A DNA stretch of 32,576 bases from Bacteroidales bacterium Bact_22 (GCA_001603665.1 LUZN01000039.1:1-32576), one strand, 5' to 3'; shown: positions 8,582 to 15,683, counted from the stretch's first letter. The notes: a model not told the origin generated them from the sequence alone. Numbers and translations: made by a program.

Positions 8582-8614
8582 TTTGCAAAATTAGTATATT
8601 TTTTCTTATTTTTG
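8582..8614 (+). promoter_or_regulatory. ftsX promoter
   Basis: TTTG at 8582-8585 and TATTTTTG at 8607-8614 are 21 bases apart. The ftsX ATG at 8630 is 15 bases further on. The element interleaves with the divergent promoter of the M64 peptidase gene. Confidence 0.65.
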
Positions 8615-8617
8615 CAA
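8586..8617 (-). promoter_or_regulatory. M64 peptidase promoter
   Basis: On the minus strand TAATTTTG (8586-8593) is preceded by TTG (8615-8617) at a spacing of 21 bases. It lies 16 bases upstream of the peptidase ATG and overlaps the ftsX promoter almost completely, so the two polymerases probably compete. Confidence 0.6.
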
Positions 8618-8629
8618 GTTATTAATGTT

Positions 8630-9511
8630 ATGAAAAAGGAAAATTCGTCAACGAAACGTCGTCTGCGCGGCTCTTATCTCATCTCCCTGATGAGCATCAT
8701 GCTCGTGCTTTTTGTGCTGAGCTTGTTCTCGTCGCTGGTGCTTTTCGCGAATAAGATTTCGGAATACATCAAGGAAAATGTCGGCTTCGAGATCGTGATG
8801 AAAAAGGGTGTGAAGGAAAGCGATATCATTGATTTTCAACATATTTTGGATAAGAAAAAATATGTGAAGTCAACCGAATATATCTCGCAGGAAGAGGCAA
8901 CGCGCCGTCTGACCGAAGACCTTGGCGAGGACATCCTTCAATGGCTCGGCGATGTCGAAAATCCGCTTCTGCCCTCTATCGACGTGAGGTTTCAGTCGGA
9001 ATATGCCAACAACGACAGCATAGCGAAGATTGAAAAGTGGGTGATGAAGAACAAAAACGTGAAAGAGGTGTATGTGCAGAAGTCGCTGGTACACTCTATC
9101 GATAAGAATATCAATAAGATAGCAGCTGTTTTACTGCTCATCGGACTGGTGCTGCTCATTATGGCGGTGACGCTCATCAGTCATACCGTGCGACTGTCGG
9201 TCTACTCGAAACGCTTCGTGGTGCGCAGCATGCAGCTCGTTGGCGCCACGGAAGGATTCATCATCAAGCCGTTTATGAAATACTTTGTCATTCAAGGTGT
9301 TATCGGCGCCATCCTATCGTTGATTTTGCTGACGATTTTCCTGGTGAAGACCACCAACGACATACCCGAGCTCATGCAGCTTACCGACATGGGAAGCATA
9401 GCCGTGATTTATGTTTCGGTGATGATTTTGGGCGTTTTGCTCACCACTTTATCGACATTTTTCGCGATGCGGAAATATCTGCGCGCCGATGTCGACGAAC
9501 TTTACGAATAA
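8630..9511 (+). CDS. ftsX: cell division ABC transporter permease FtsX
   Basis: FtsX, the membrane partner of the FtsE ATPase, which links the divisome to peptidoglycan hydrolases. 293 residues from the ATG at 8630, normal for the family. The topology is standard: a cytoplasmic N-terminus, a first membrane segment (about 17-40), a periplasmic domain (to about 160), then three more segments with a loop containing RSMQLVGATEGFI. The frame stays open upstream to a TTG at 8612, but that TTG is part of the -7 promoter box, so it cannot be the start. ftsE is not in the window. It heads the run with the DUF3098 gene, uppP and truB. Confidence 0.9.
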   Translation: MKKENSSTKRRLRGSYLISLMSIMLVLFVLSLFSSLVLFANKISEYIKENVGFEIVMKKGVKESDIIDFQHILDKKKYVKSTEYISQEEATRRLTEDLGEDILQWLGDVENPLLPSIDVRFQSEYANNDSIAKIEKWVMKNKNVKEVYVQKSLVHSIDKNINKIAAVLLLIGLVLLIMAVTLISHTVRLSVYSKRFVVRSMQLVGATEGFIIKPFMKYFVIQGVIGAILSLILLTIFLVKTTNDIPELMQLTDMGSIAVIYVSVMILGVLLTTLSTFFAMRKYLRADVDELYE

Positions 9512-9526
9512 TTAAAATTTACAGAT

Positions 9527-9787
9527 ATGGCAGCAAAAAAAGAGATTAAAACCACTGAAAAAGAGAAAAAACCGATGCCGTTTGGTCGCGACAACTACAT
9601 GTGGGTGCTCATCGGACTGGCGTTTCTCCTCGTGGGATTTTTATTGATGATCGGCGGCGGTTCCGATGATCCTGATGTGTTTAATGAAGGGCTGTTTAGC
9701 TTCAGAAGACTGACTTTATCGCCGATTTTGATTCTGATTGGATTCGGAATCCAGTTTTATGCAATAATGAAAAAACCTAAAGAGTAA
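9527..9787 (+). CDS. DUF3098 small membrane protein
   Basis: 86 residues with a lysine-rich N-terminus followed by [15 protein letters not shown]. Two membrane segments lie at about 26-44 and 63-81, separated by a short loop containing [13 protein letters not shown]. This matches the DUF3098 family, which in Bacteroidota is regularly found between ftsX and uppP. It lies 15 bases after ftsX, and its stop overlaps the uppP start in the sequence TAATG. The function is unknown; the context points to cell envelope or division. Confidence 0.82.
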   Translation: MAAKKEIKTTEKEKKPMPFGRDNYMWVLIGLAFLLVGFLLMIGGGSDDPDVFNEGLFSFRRLTLSPILILIGFGIQFYAIMKKPKE

Positions 9788-10605
9788 TGGACTGGCTACA
9801 AGCGCTTTTACTGGGAATTCTTCAAGGTTTGACGGAGTTCCTGCCGGTGTCGAGCAGCGGACACCTCACTATTTTGTCGAACATCTTCGGTCTGAGTGGC
9901 GAGGAAAACCTCACCTTCAACGTGGTGTTGCATGTGGCGACGGTCTGTGCCACCTTGGTCGTGCTTTGGCATGAGGTGGTGTGGATTTTCAAGGATCTGT
10001 TTACCAAACAGCAGTGGTGTTCATATAAAAACCTCAACGGCGGCACGAAATATGCCATCAACATCCTCATCTCGATGATTCCGGTGGCCATCGTGGGTTT
10101 CTTTTTCAAAGATACGATCGAGGAAATCTTCGGTTCGGGCTTGTTGATTGTCGGCATCATGCTGTTGCTCACCGCCACTTTGCTGACATTCGCGCATTTC
10201 GCTAAGCCGCGTCAACGTGAGGAAATCTCAGGTTTGCATGCTTTCATCATCGGTATCGGTCAGGCCTGCGCCACCATGCCCGGCTTGTCACGTTCTGGAA
10301 CGACCATCGCGACGGGTTTGTTGCTCGGCAACAAGAAGGAAAAACTCGCGCAGTTCTCGTTTTTGATGGTCATTCCGCCGATTTTAGGCGAGGCATTGCT
10401 CGATTTCAAGGATGTTCTTGAGGTGGGCTGGACTGCAGCGATGGCCGGAATCTCGCCGTTTGCGCTCATCATCGGGTTTATGGCGGCATTCATCACTGGA
10501 TGCTTGGCCTGCAAATGGATGATCAGCATCGTTAAGAAAGGCAAATTGATTTATTTCGCAATCTATTGCGTCATCGTGGGAACGCTCGCAATCTGTTTCG
10601 CATAA
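9787..10605 (+). CDS. uppP: undecaprenyl-diphosphatase UppP (BacA)
   Basis: Inner-membrane phosphatase that converts undecaprenyl diphosphate to the monophosphate, recycling the lipid carrier for peptidoglycan and surface glycans. 272 residues, the usual length. The two active-site motifs are present: [14 protein letters not shown] (14-27; E17, S23, H26) and PGLSRSGTT (165-173, with the catalytic R169 region). The rest is multi-pass membrane helix. Start and stop both overlap neighbours through TAATG, so translation with DUF3098 and truB is probably coupled. The gene can confer low-level bacitracin tolerance in other bacteria. Confidence 0.95.
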   Translation: MDWLQALLLGILQGLTEFLPVSSSGHLTILSNIFGLSGEENLTFNVVLHVATVCATLVVLWHEVVWIFKDLFTKQQWCSYKNLNGGTKYAINILISMIPVAIVGFFFKDTIEEIFGSGLLIVGIMLLLTATLLTFAHFAKPRQREEISGLHAFIIGIGQACATMPGLSRSGTTIATGLLLGNKKEKLAQFSFLMVIPPILGEALLDFKDVLEVGWTAAMAGISPFALIIGFMAAFITGCLACKWMISIVKKGKLIYFAIYCVIVGTLAICFA

Positions 10606-11342
10606 TGGAATTGAAACAGGGTTTCCATTTTGAAGACGGTGAAGTCTTTTTGATAGACAAACCTCTCGATTGGACGTCGTTCGACGTTGTCAATCTGATT
10701 CGTGCTGTCATCAAGAAATACCATCAGATTCGGAAGTTGAAAGTCGGTCATGCCGGCACTTTAGATCCATTGGCGACTGGTTTGTTGATACTCTGCACCG
10801 GTCGAATGACCAAGCAAATCGATAATTTTCAGGCGCAGGAGAAGGTTTACACAGGAACGATGCTGTTGGGGCAGACTACCCCGACGTATGACCTTGAGAG
10901 TGAGCCGAACGGGTTCTTTCCTACGGACGGGATCAGCGCCGAGGCGTTAGACGAGGCGCGTAAGAGGTTCATTGGAGATATAATGCAGCGTCCACCGAAG
11001 TTTTCGGCAATCAAGATTCAGGGAAAACGTGCTTTCGATTATGCCCGTTCCGACGAGGAGCTAGAGATGAAGGAACGTCTTGTGCATATTGAAGATTTCC
11101 AAATCGACACTACCAATTTTCCGAAAGTCGATTTCATGGTTAAATGCTCTAAAGGAACATATATTCGTTCGTTGGTCAACGATTTCGGTCAGGCTTTGGG
11201 TAACGGAGCCTGCTTAATCTCGCTTCGCCGCACAAAAATAGGTGATTTCGACGTAAAAGACGCCTGGGATCTGATGGAGCTGAAACAAAAAATCATTGAA
11301 ACGGCACCAGCACAGACAGAAAACAATGTAGAGACGTCATAA
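10605..11342 (+). CDS. truB: tRNA pseudouridine-55 synthase TruB
   Basis: Makes pseudouridine 55 in the T-loop of tRNAs. 245 residues from the ATG at 10605, which overlaps the uppP stop (TAATG). The frame is open a further 13 codons upstream, but that would run deep into uppP. The catalytic motif GHAGTLDPLATGLL (48-61) contains the essential D54. Also present are the RPPKFSAIK block and the KCSKGTYIRSL block. The last four codons (VETS) and the stop lie in the left arm of a palindromic terminator. Confidence 0.95.
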   Translation: MELKQGFHFEDGEVFLIDKPLDWTSFDVVNLIRAVIKKYHQIRKLKVGHAGTLDPLATGLLILCTGRMTKQIDNFQAQEKVYTGTMLLGQTTPTYDLESEPNGFFPTDGISAEALDEARKRFIGDIMQRPPKFSAIKIQGKRAFDYARSDEELEMKERLVHIEDFQIDTTNFPKVDFMVKCSKGTYIRSLVNDFGQALGNGACLISLRRTKIGDFDVKDAWDLMELKQKIIETAPAQTENNVETS

Positions 11343-11367
11343 TATGGCGTCTCTACTTTTTTATTTT
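11328..11367 (+). terminator. truB intrinsic terminator made from a palindromic repeat
   Basis: GTAGAGACGTCAT (11328-11340) pairs with ATGGCGTCTCTAC (11344-11356), with one G-U pair and a 3-base loop. T-rich sequence follows at once (11357-11368). The left arm encodes the C-terminus of TruB. The sequence resembles the repeat that ends topA at 30011-30035. Confidence 0.8.
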
Positions 11368-11390
11368 TAAACCGGTTATATAAACCGATC

Positions 11391-12083
11391 CTATTCTTTT
11401 ATTTCTATATCTTTGGTTTTTAAAATATTTTGATTGTTTTTCACAAATTTTATTATTGCAATGATGCCGATGGCAAATGTTCCGAGAATTGCGAAAACCA
11501 GTGCGGCAAAGTAAATAAGCACAAATATCATAATTGCAATAAAGGCAAACATAAGAATTCCGCTGACAGTGTAGCCGAAGCCTGTTCCGACGACTCTGTA
11601 AAGCGTTCCGCCTATATTTTTAATTGCCAGTGTTGGATTCAAAGCCTCGCCAATCATAGCCGGAAGAGCGATAAGAGTAGCGCCGATCACACCCAAGATG
11701 ATGGTGAAAATCGATGCTGCCGAATCGCTGACGCTGCCCAAAACGGTGTTACCAGCCTCTTTACTTGCGGCTAATTCTTCGGCAGTAGCCGGGACGAATG
11801 CGATAATTGCGTAGCAAATGTAAAATAGAATAGACAATAACGTCAGTACCAAGACGCCCCATTCCGGGTGATATCCTTCGGTGCCGTCAAATAATGGCAT
11901 GAAGAAAGCTATGAATAATGACGCTATGACACAGAACACCAGCAGCCACGCGACCCAAACCTTTCCGTTGTAAACATATCCTGCGGTGTCGGCATTTTTG
12001 TTTTTAATTCTTTTGAAAACTGCGAAAATAGCCAATGTCGGCGCGCCAATCAAAGCAACAATAATTAAAATAGATAATAACAT
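11391..12083 (-). CDS. multi-pass membrane protein of unknown function
   Basis: 230 residues, not recognised. Membrane segments are visible at about 3-22, 43-62, 76-97, 122-146, 172-198 and 199-214. A basic stretch follows the first (KRIKNKN), and the C-terminal tail is charged (KTKDIEIKE). There is no catalytic motif and no signal peptide apart from the first segment. A -7 box lies 45 bases upstream, so it is probably a single-gene unit. It converges on truB and is the first gene of the block that separates truB from queA. Confidence 0.72.
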   Translation of the reverse strand: MLLSILIIVALIGAPTLAIFAVFKRIKNKNADTAGYVYNGKVWVAWLLVFCVIASLFIAFFMPLFDGTEGYHPEWGVLVLTLLSILFYICYAIIAFVPATAEELAASKEAGNTVLGSVSDSAASIFTIILGVIGATLIALPAMIGEALNPTLAIKNIGGTLYRVVGTGFGYTVSGILMFAFIAIMIFVLIYFAALVFAILGTFAIGIIAIIKFVKNNQNILKTKDIEIKE

Positions 12084-12128
12084 AATGATAGTTTTTTGTA
12101 ATTGAACTTAATTTTAAACTCTGCGCAC

Positions 12129-12136
12129 CAAAATTA
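12129..12136 (-). promoter_or_regulatory. -7 element for the 230-residue membrane protein
   Basis: On the minus strand TAATTTTG, matching TAnnTTTG, lies 45 bases upstream of the ATG at 12083. No clear -33 box was found. Confidence 0.45.
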
Positions 12137-12194
12137 AAAATTATTTTAATTGTAATGAAAAAAATTTTCATTGATTTTCAATAACAAGTCGACT

Positions 12195-12461
12195 TTATTT
12201 CAATGGAAAATCTTCTTTTATCCACTTTTCGATTTCTTGAACCCTTTTCTGGTATTTTTCGAGCTGACTTTCAACGAAATCGTCGCTGTATTTGCGGTCG
12301 CAGAAGCCATTGCCACGGGCGACGTATTCGTCGTCGTAAAGCGAGCCTAAAACATCTTCATAGTTTTCAACATATTGTTGATTTTCGGCAAGCAGCCGTT
12401 TCAAATCGTCCAAATCAGCTTCAAAAGAATCACCAGAAGAAAAAGTATAGCGTTTTTTCAT
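12195..12461 (-). CDS. small acidic protein downstream of an XRE regulator
   Basis: 88 residues when started at the MKKRYTF methionine; the frame also opens ten codons earlier at 12491, overlapping the XRE stop. Not recognised. Acidic, soluble and predicted helical: DSFEADLDDLKRLLAEN, then a tail that looks like a coiled coil (ESQLEKYQKRVQEIEKWIKED). Last gene of a three-gene operon with a membrane protein and an XRE regulator. It might be an accessory or antitoxin-like partner, but nothing in the sequence proves that. Confidence 0.6.
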   Translation of the reverse strand: MKKRYTFSSGDSFEADLDDLKRLLAENQQYVENYEDVLGSLYDDEYVARGNGFCDRKYSDDFVESQLEKYQKRVQEIEKWIKEDFPLK

Positions 12462-12480
12462 AAAACAAAAGATTAAATTT

Positions 12481-12681
12481 CTAATCTTCATCTTCGAGCA
12501 TGAAAATCTCTTCCACGCTTTTCCCGAAAACCTGCGCCATCTTTAGCGCAAGCACAGTAGACGGAACGTATTTCCCCGATTCCACCGCGTTGATGGTCTG
12601 ACGGCTCACTCCTATGCGTTTTGCAAGCTCTTCCTGCGTGATGTCGAGCTCGGCTCGCGCCACTTTCAAACGGTTTTTCAT
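12481..12681 (-). CDS. XRE-family helix-turn-helix regulator
   Basis: 66 residues, essentially one Cro/C1-type helix-turn-helix domain: DITQEELAKRIGVSRQTINAVESGKYVPS (13-41), followed by LALKMAQVFGKSVEEIF. Proteins of this size and sequence usually bind DNA as dimers and often control their own operon. The start overlaps the stop of the upstream membrane protein gene (ATGA) and is preceded by AAAGGAGG at 12688-12695, a perfect Shine-Dalgarno sequence, which is rare in this phylum. Strong, coupled translation is likely. Confidence 0.88.
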   Translation of the reverse strand: MKNRLKVARAELDITQEELAKRIGVSRQTINAVESGKYVPSTVLALKMAQVFGKSVEEIFMLEDED

Positions 12682-13154
12682 TTTTCACCTCCTTTGTTAG
12701 CTCTATGCAACTCGATTCTGAATTTGATGATGAAAAGAATCAGAAAAATAAAGAAAATGGAATAAATCACATACAAATAAATACTTCCATAAATTGTCAA
12801 AGTAAAGATGATGAACAAGATAGTTGATGTGTAGGTTGCCCAAACCAGACTTTTCTCGCGGATGCTTTTCACAAATTCATCTTCTACTGTTTCTTTCGAA
12901 AAGCCAAGGAAAATCAATCCAATTGTAAGAATCGGCAAAAATATTGACAATGGAGAGCAGGTTGCCATGACAAAAAATCCTTTGGTTTCATCGCTGTGGA
13001 ATATTTCAAAAACCCCGTCATAATAAATAGAAGGCATTTTTATTCTGCATTCATTGAACCAAATTGCATATACTATTGCAGCCAACAATGCGATAACTGT
13101 AATCGCCAATCCGACAGTCTTGAAGCTGTTCGGGAACAAATAATTCTTTTTCAT
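12678..13154 (-). CDS. four-helix membrane protein paired with an XRE regulator
   Basis: 158 residues. Membrane segments at about 13-32, 65-84, 103-123 and 124-144. A cytoplasmic loop between the second and third contains EDEFVKSIREKS, a motif I associate with small membrane proteins encoded next to Cro/C1-type regulators in many bacteria. The 4-base overlap with the XRE gene supports a functional pair, perhaps a membrane sensor that influences the regulator. The gene is first in the operon and has a good promoter 50 bases upstream. No enzymatic motif is visible. Confidence 0.75.
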   Translation of the reverse strand: MKKNYLFPNSFKTVGLAITVIALLAAIVYAIWFNECRIKMPSIYYDGVFEIFHSDETKGFFVMATCSPLSIFLPILTIGLIFLGFSKETVEDEFVKSIREKSLVWATYTSTILFIIFTLTIYGSIYLYVIYSIFFIFLILFIIKFRIELHRANKGGEK

Positions 13155-13204
13155 AGTACTTTAATTTTAAAGGTTGAACAATTAATTCAAAAAGTTTAAC
13201 GCTG

Positions 13205-13236
13205 CAAAAGTAAAGAATATTTTACATATAGACAAA
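13205..13236 (-). promoter_or_regulatory. promoter of the membrane protein/XRE/acidic protein operon
   Basis: On the minus strand TACTTTTG (13205-13212) is preceded by TTTG (13233-13236) at a 20-base spacing, a good Bacteroidota promoter. The ATG is 50 bases downstream, leaving room for an operator of the XRE protein. Confidence 0.65.
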
Positions 13237-13271
13237 TTAATTTTACATTTTTTTGAAAAAAGTTTGAAAAA

Positions 13272-13307
13272 GATTTATCCACTCCGCTTTGCTACGGTCG
13301 AAATGAC
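13272..13307. repeat. dispersed GTCATTTCGA-type repeat copy
   Basis: Starts GATTTATCCACTCCGC and ends CGGTCGAAATGAC. Both ends match the copy at 14547-14593 (GATTTAT...CGGTCGAAATGAC), while the middle differs. The two copies flank the Fic gene in the same orientation. Confidence 0.5.
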
Positions 13308-13336
13308 GGCCTTAAAAAGTGCTTTGGTCAAAGTCT

Positions 13337-14392
13337 TTAGTAGTTCACCTTATACGACCTTATCCTCTGTTTCACCAGATTCGGGGTCAGAAAGCCGTTT
13401 TTGGCGAGCGAGGCACACCAGTTGGTTATGGTGTGGTTTGTTACTTTCATGACTGCCGCCATTTCTGACGGTGTAAACGTATCTATATGATTATCAGTAA
13501 GATACTGTAAAAATGCTTTTTCTTTCTTATTTAAAAATGACAGCGAAGCCTCATACTGTTCCTTCACCGAAGCCGATGCCAGTTCAACAACTTTTTTCGC
13601 GTGAAGCTCGACCATCCTCAAAAAATAATGAACCCATATTTCGGGATGTGGAGGATTGTCGCGGCCGTCATAATACAAAGGCGGAAGGTCCATCTGCAGA
13701 GAAGCGTAATATTCGTCTACATCGTATGCAAAATATTCCTCGAGCGAGCCAATCTGATTAAACCCAAAATCATAATAATCGAGGATATAATCCGAAAGAA
13801 TTCGTGCGGTACGACCGTTACCGTCTTCAAACGGATGTATCGTAACCATTTGATAATGAACCACTGCGGCCTTAATCAAAGGATGATCATCGGAGTTGTT
13901 GACATACAAAATCAATTCGTCAAGCAGATGCCGCACCTCATTCCACATCGGTGGGATATATTCGGGACGACGTGTTTTATCGTCATAAACGGCAAACAAA
14001 ACTCCTGGCGGCATGGGTCCTCGCAGACCGACTTTATCGCGACTCTCCCCCATCACAATTTGCTTTTGCAACGCCAAGATTAACCCCATTGAAAACGATT
14101 TATGCTCTTTCAAAAACATTTCCGACAATTCCAATGCCGCAAAATAGTTTCTCACCTCCTGTTCCGGCTTCAAAAAATGACGGTTTTTTGCCTCTATCAC
14201 CTCGTCGGATTGACTTTCGGTGAGTGGGTTTCCCTCGATTCGCGTCGATGCGTAGGAACTCTTCTTCTTTGAACTTTTACGAAGTTTGTTGCTCAAAGAA
14301 ATCGGCATCCTGTATGAGCCGAAATGTTGTCTGCACTCTTCAATTGAGAGTATTCTTTTAAGCATTTCGTTTGTCAATGTTACTTTTATCAT
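13337..14392 (-). CDS. Fic-domain protein with C-terminal winged helix
   Basis: 351 residues. Fic enzymes usually transfer AMP or another nucleotide part to hydroxyl groups of target proteins. The catalytic loop HPFEDGNGRTAR (186-197) is intact. An inhibitory-helix motif of the S/TxxxE(G/N) type is present N-terminal to the core (STRIEGN, 49-55), so this is a class II, self-restrained Fic protein. The C-terminal region (about 285-351) looks like a winged helix: KAFLQYLTDN, then TPSEMAAVMKVTNHTITNW. It may therefore bind DNA and regulate its own gene. The leader is unusually long for this window and full of repeats. No separate antitoxin gene is adjacent. Confidence 0.88.
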   Translation of the reverse strand: MIKVTLTNEMLKRILSIEECRQHFGSYRMPISLSNKLRKSSKKKSSYASTRIEGNPLTESQSDEVIEAKNRHFLKPEQEVRNYFAALELSEMFLKEHKSFSMGLILALQKQIVMGESRDKVGLRGPMPPGVLFAVYDDKTRRPEYIPPMWNEVRHLLDELILYVNNSDDHPLIKAAVVHYQMVTIHPFEDGNGRTARILSDYILDYYDFGFNQIGSLEEYFAYDVDEYYASLQMDLPPLYYDGRDNPPHPEIWVHYFLRMVELHAKKVVELASASVKEQYEASLSFLNKKEKAFLQYLTDNHIDTFTPSEMAAVMKVTNHTITNWCASLAKNGFLTPNLVKQRIRSYKVNY

Positions 14393-14395
14393 AAT

Positions 14396-14424
14396 TTCCT
14401 TATTTTTTCCTTATAAATTCCTTA
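14396..14424. promoter_or_regulatory. three TTCCTTA heptads at exact 11-bp steps upstream of the Fic gene
   Basis: TTCCTTA occurs at 14396-14402, 14407-14413 and 14418-14424, each 11 bases apart, immediately before the Fic start. A fourth copy at 14506-14512 lies between the -33 and -7 boxes and is 88 bases (eight steps of 11) further out. On the coding strand these read TAAGGAA and could also resemble weak ribosome-binding sites. I propose an operator or a translation-control region; this is inference. Confidence 0.6.
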
Positions 14425-14437
14425 TATTTCTTTTTTA

Positions 14438-14487
14438 AAATATTGTTAATCATAATAATATATCATTATATGATATGAACAATATTT
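14438..14487. repeat. nested inverted repeats in the Fic leader
   Basis: AAATATTGTT (14438-14447) and AACAATATTT (14478-14487) are a perfect 10-bp inverted repeat. Inside the right half, ATATCAT (14460-14466) and ATGATAT (14470-14476) form a second 7-bp inverted repeat with a 3-base spacer. The set lies just downstream of the predicted transcription start of the Fic gene, so it could be a protein-binding site or an RNA hairpin. The region is extremely AT-rich, which raises the chance of accidental symmetry. Confidence 0.6.
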
Positions 14488-14490
14488 ATG

Positions 14491-14523
14491 CAAATATACA
14501 AAAAATTCCTTAATTTATACAAA
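14491..14523 (-). promoter_or_regulatory. Fic gene promoter
   Basis: On the minus strand TATATTTG (14491-14498) is preceded by TTTG (14520-14523) at a 21-base spacing. The Fic ATG is 98 bases downstream, the longest leader of any promoter I could place in this window. Confidence 0.6.
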
Positions 14524-14546
14524 AATTTTCATAATTTTTAATACAT

Positions 14547-14593
14547 GAGATTTATTCGCCTCTGGCGAATGCTTTCATTTCGGTCGAAATGAC
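14547..14593. repeat. dispersed GTCATTTCGA-type repeat copy with internal hairpins
   Basis: Contains ATTCGCC (14554-14560) facing GGCGAAT (14564-14570), then CATTTCG (14576-14582) facing CGAAATG (14585-14591). Its ends match the copy at 13272-13307. It lies upstream of the permease -7 box at 14615. Confidence 0.5.
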
Positions 14594-14614
14594 GATAGGT
14601 ATCGAAATATTTCG

Positions 14615-14622
14615 TAATTTTG
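14615..14622 (+). promoter_or_regulatory. -7 element for the PTS IIC-like permease
   Basis: TAATTTTG matches TAnnTTTG and lies 22 bases before the ATG at 14645. No convincing -33 box; the dispersed repeat occupies part of the expected region. Confidence 0.5.
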
Positions 14623-14644
14623 CGGCGTCTTTTACCATCATATA

Positions 14645-15664
14645 ATGAGCAACTTTAAGTCATTTTTGAAAAGAAAAAACGTCGATGTTTCGGCGAAGGC
14701 ATATTTGCTTGACGCACTGGGTGCAATGGCGCTCGGTTTGTTTGCGTCGCTGCTGATTGGAACGATTTTCGATACCATTGGAAACCGTCTGAATATCCCG
14801 ATGTTTGTCGAGTTTGCGAAATACTGCAAAATCGCTGCAGGGCCGGCTATGGGAGTGGCTATCGCCTACGCTCTTCATGCTCCTGCTTTGGTGATGTTCA
14901 GCGCGGTGGCTGTTGGAGTTGCAGGCAACACACTCGGCGGTCCTGTCGGAGTGCTCGTGGCAGTAGTAATCAGCACCGAACTCGGCAAGATGGTGTCAAA
15001 AGAGACACAAATCGATATCCTCGTAACTCCTTCAGTGACAATAATTTCAGGTATCTTACTTGCGATGTTTGTCGGTCCTGGCATCAGCCGTTTCATGACA
15101 GCATTCGGCGACTTCATCATGTATGCTACCAATCTACATCCTTTCGCAATGGGAATCATCGTTTCGGTCAGCATCGGAATGGCTCTTACTTTACCTATTT
15201 CGAGTGCCGCGATATGTATCGCCATCGGGCTTTCGGGAATCGCAGGAGGTGCAGCTACTGCTGGCTGTTGCGCCCAGATGGTCGGTTTTGCAGTGATGAG
15301 CTTCCGTGAAAACCGTTGGGGTGGACTCATCTCGCAAGGTCTCGGCACCTCGATGCTGCAGATGCCTAACATTTTACGTCATCCTTTGACTTGGATACCA
15401 CCTACATTAACAGCAGCAATTACTGGTCCTTTGGCAACCTGCGTGTTCCATCTCGAAAACGTGCCGATTGGTTCGGGTATGGGAACATGTGGACTTGTCG
15501 GACCTCTCGGAGTCATCTCCGCTATGCCTGACGGTGGTTCACAAATGTGGTGGGGAATCTTGTTGATTTGCTTTGTTTTGCCTGCAGTCTTAACTTGGTT
15601 CTTCGGAATGATATTTAGACAATTGAACTGGATTAAACCTGGCGATTTACTATTACCTAATTAA
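14645..15664 (+). CDS. orphan PTS IIC-like membrane permease
   Basis: 339 residues, nearly all hydrophobic, with about nine or ten membrane segments. The glycine-rich segments (AGPAMGVAIAYALHAPALVMFS, GLSGIAGGAATAGCCAQMVG, GSGMGTCGLVGPLGVISAM) fit the PTS_EIIC_2 family, the permease part of phosphotransferase systems. No EIIA, EIIB, HPr or EI gene is nearby. It therefore either uses components encoded elsewhere or works as a secondary transporter. The substrate is unknown. It is followed by a hairpin terminator, so it is probably a single-gene unit, and it is the last gene of the block between truB and queA. Confidence 0.82.
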   Translation: MSNFKSFLKRKNVDVSAKAYLLDALGAMALGLFASLLIGTIFDTIGNRLNIPMFVEFAKYCKIAAGPAMGVAIAYALHAPALVMFSAVAVGVAGNTLGGPVGVLVAVVISTELGKMVSKETQIDILVTPSVTIISGILLAMFVGPGISRFMTAFGDFIMYATNLHPFAMGIIVSVSIGMALTLPISSAAICIAIGLSGIAGGAATAGCCAQMVGFAVMSFRENRWGGLISQGLGTSMLQMPNILRHPLTWIPPTLTAAITGPLATCVFHLENVPIGSGMGTCGLVGPLGVISAMPDGGSQMWWGILLICFVLPAVLTWFFGMIFRQLNWIKPGDLLLPN

Positions 15665-15683
15665 CTTTACACTCAATAACTGA

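Noticed and set aside
8612-8629. TTG start six codons upstream for ftsX
   Set aside because: The TTG is the end of the -7 promoter box TATTTTTG, so it would not be in the transcript.
12488-12688. 66-codon frame overlapping the XRE gene in another phase
   Set aside because: Out-of-frame reading of the helix-turn-helix gene; arginine- and glycine-rich translation typical of a shadow frame.
13601-14083. 160-codon plus-strand open frame opposite the Fic gene
   Set aside because: Antisense to the conserved Fic catalytic region; no independent evidence of coding.
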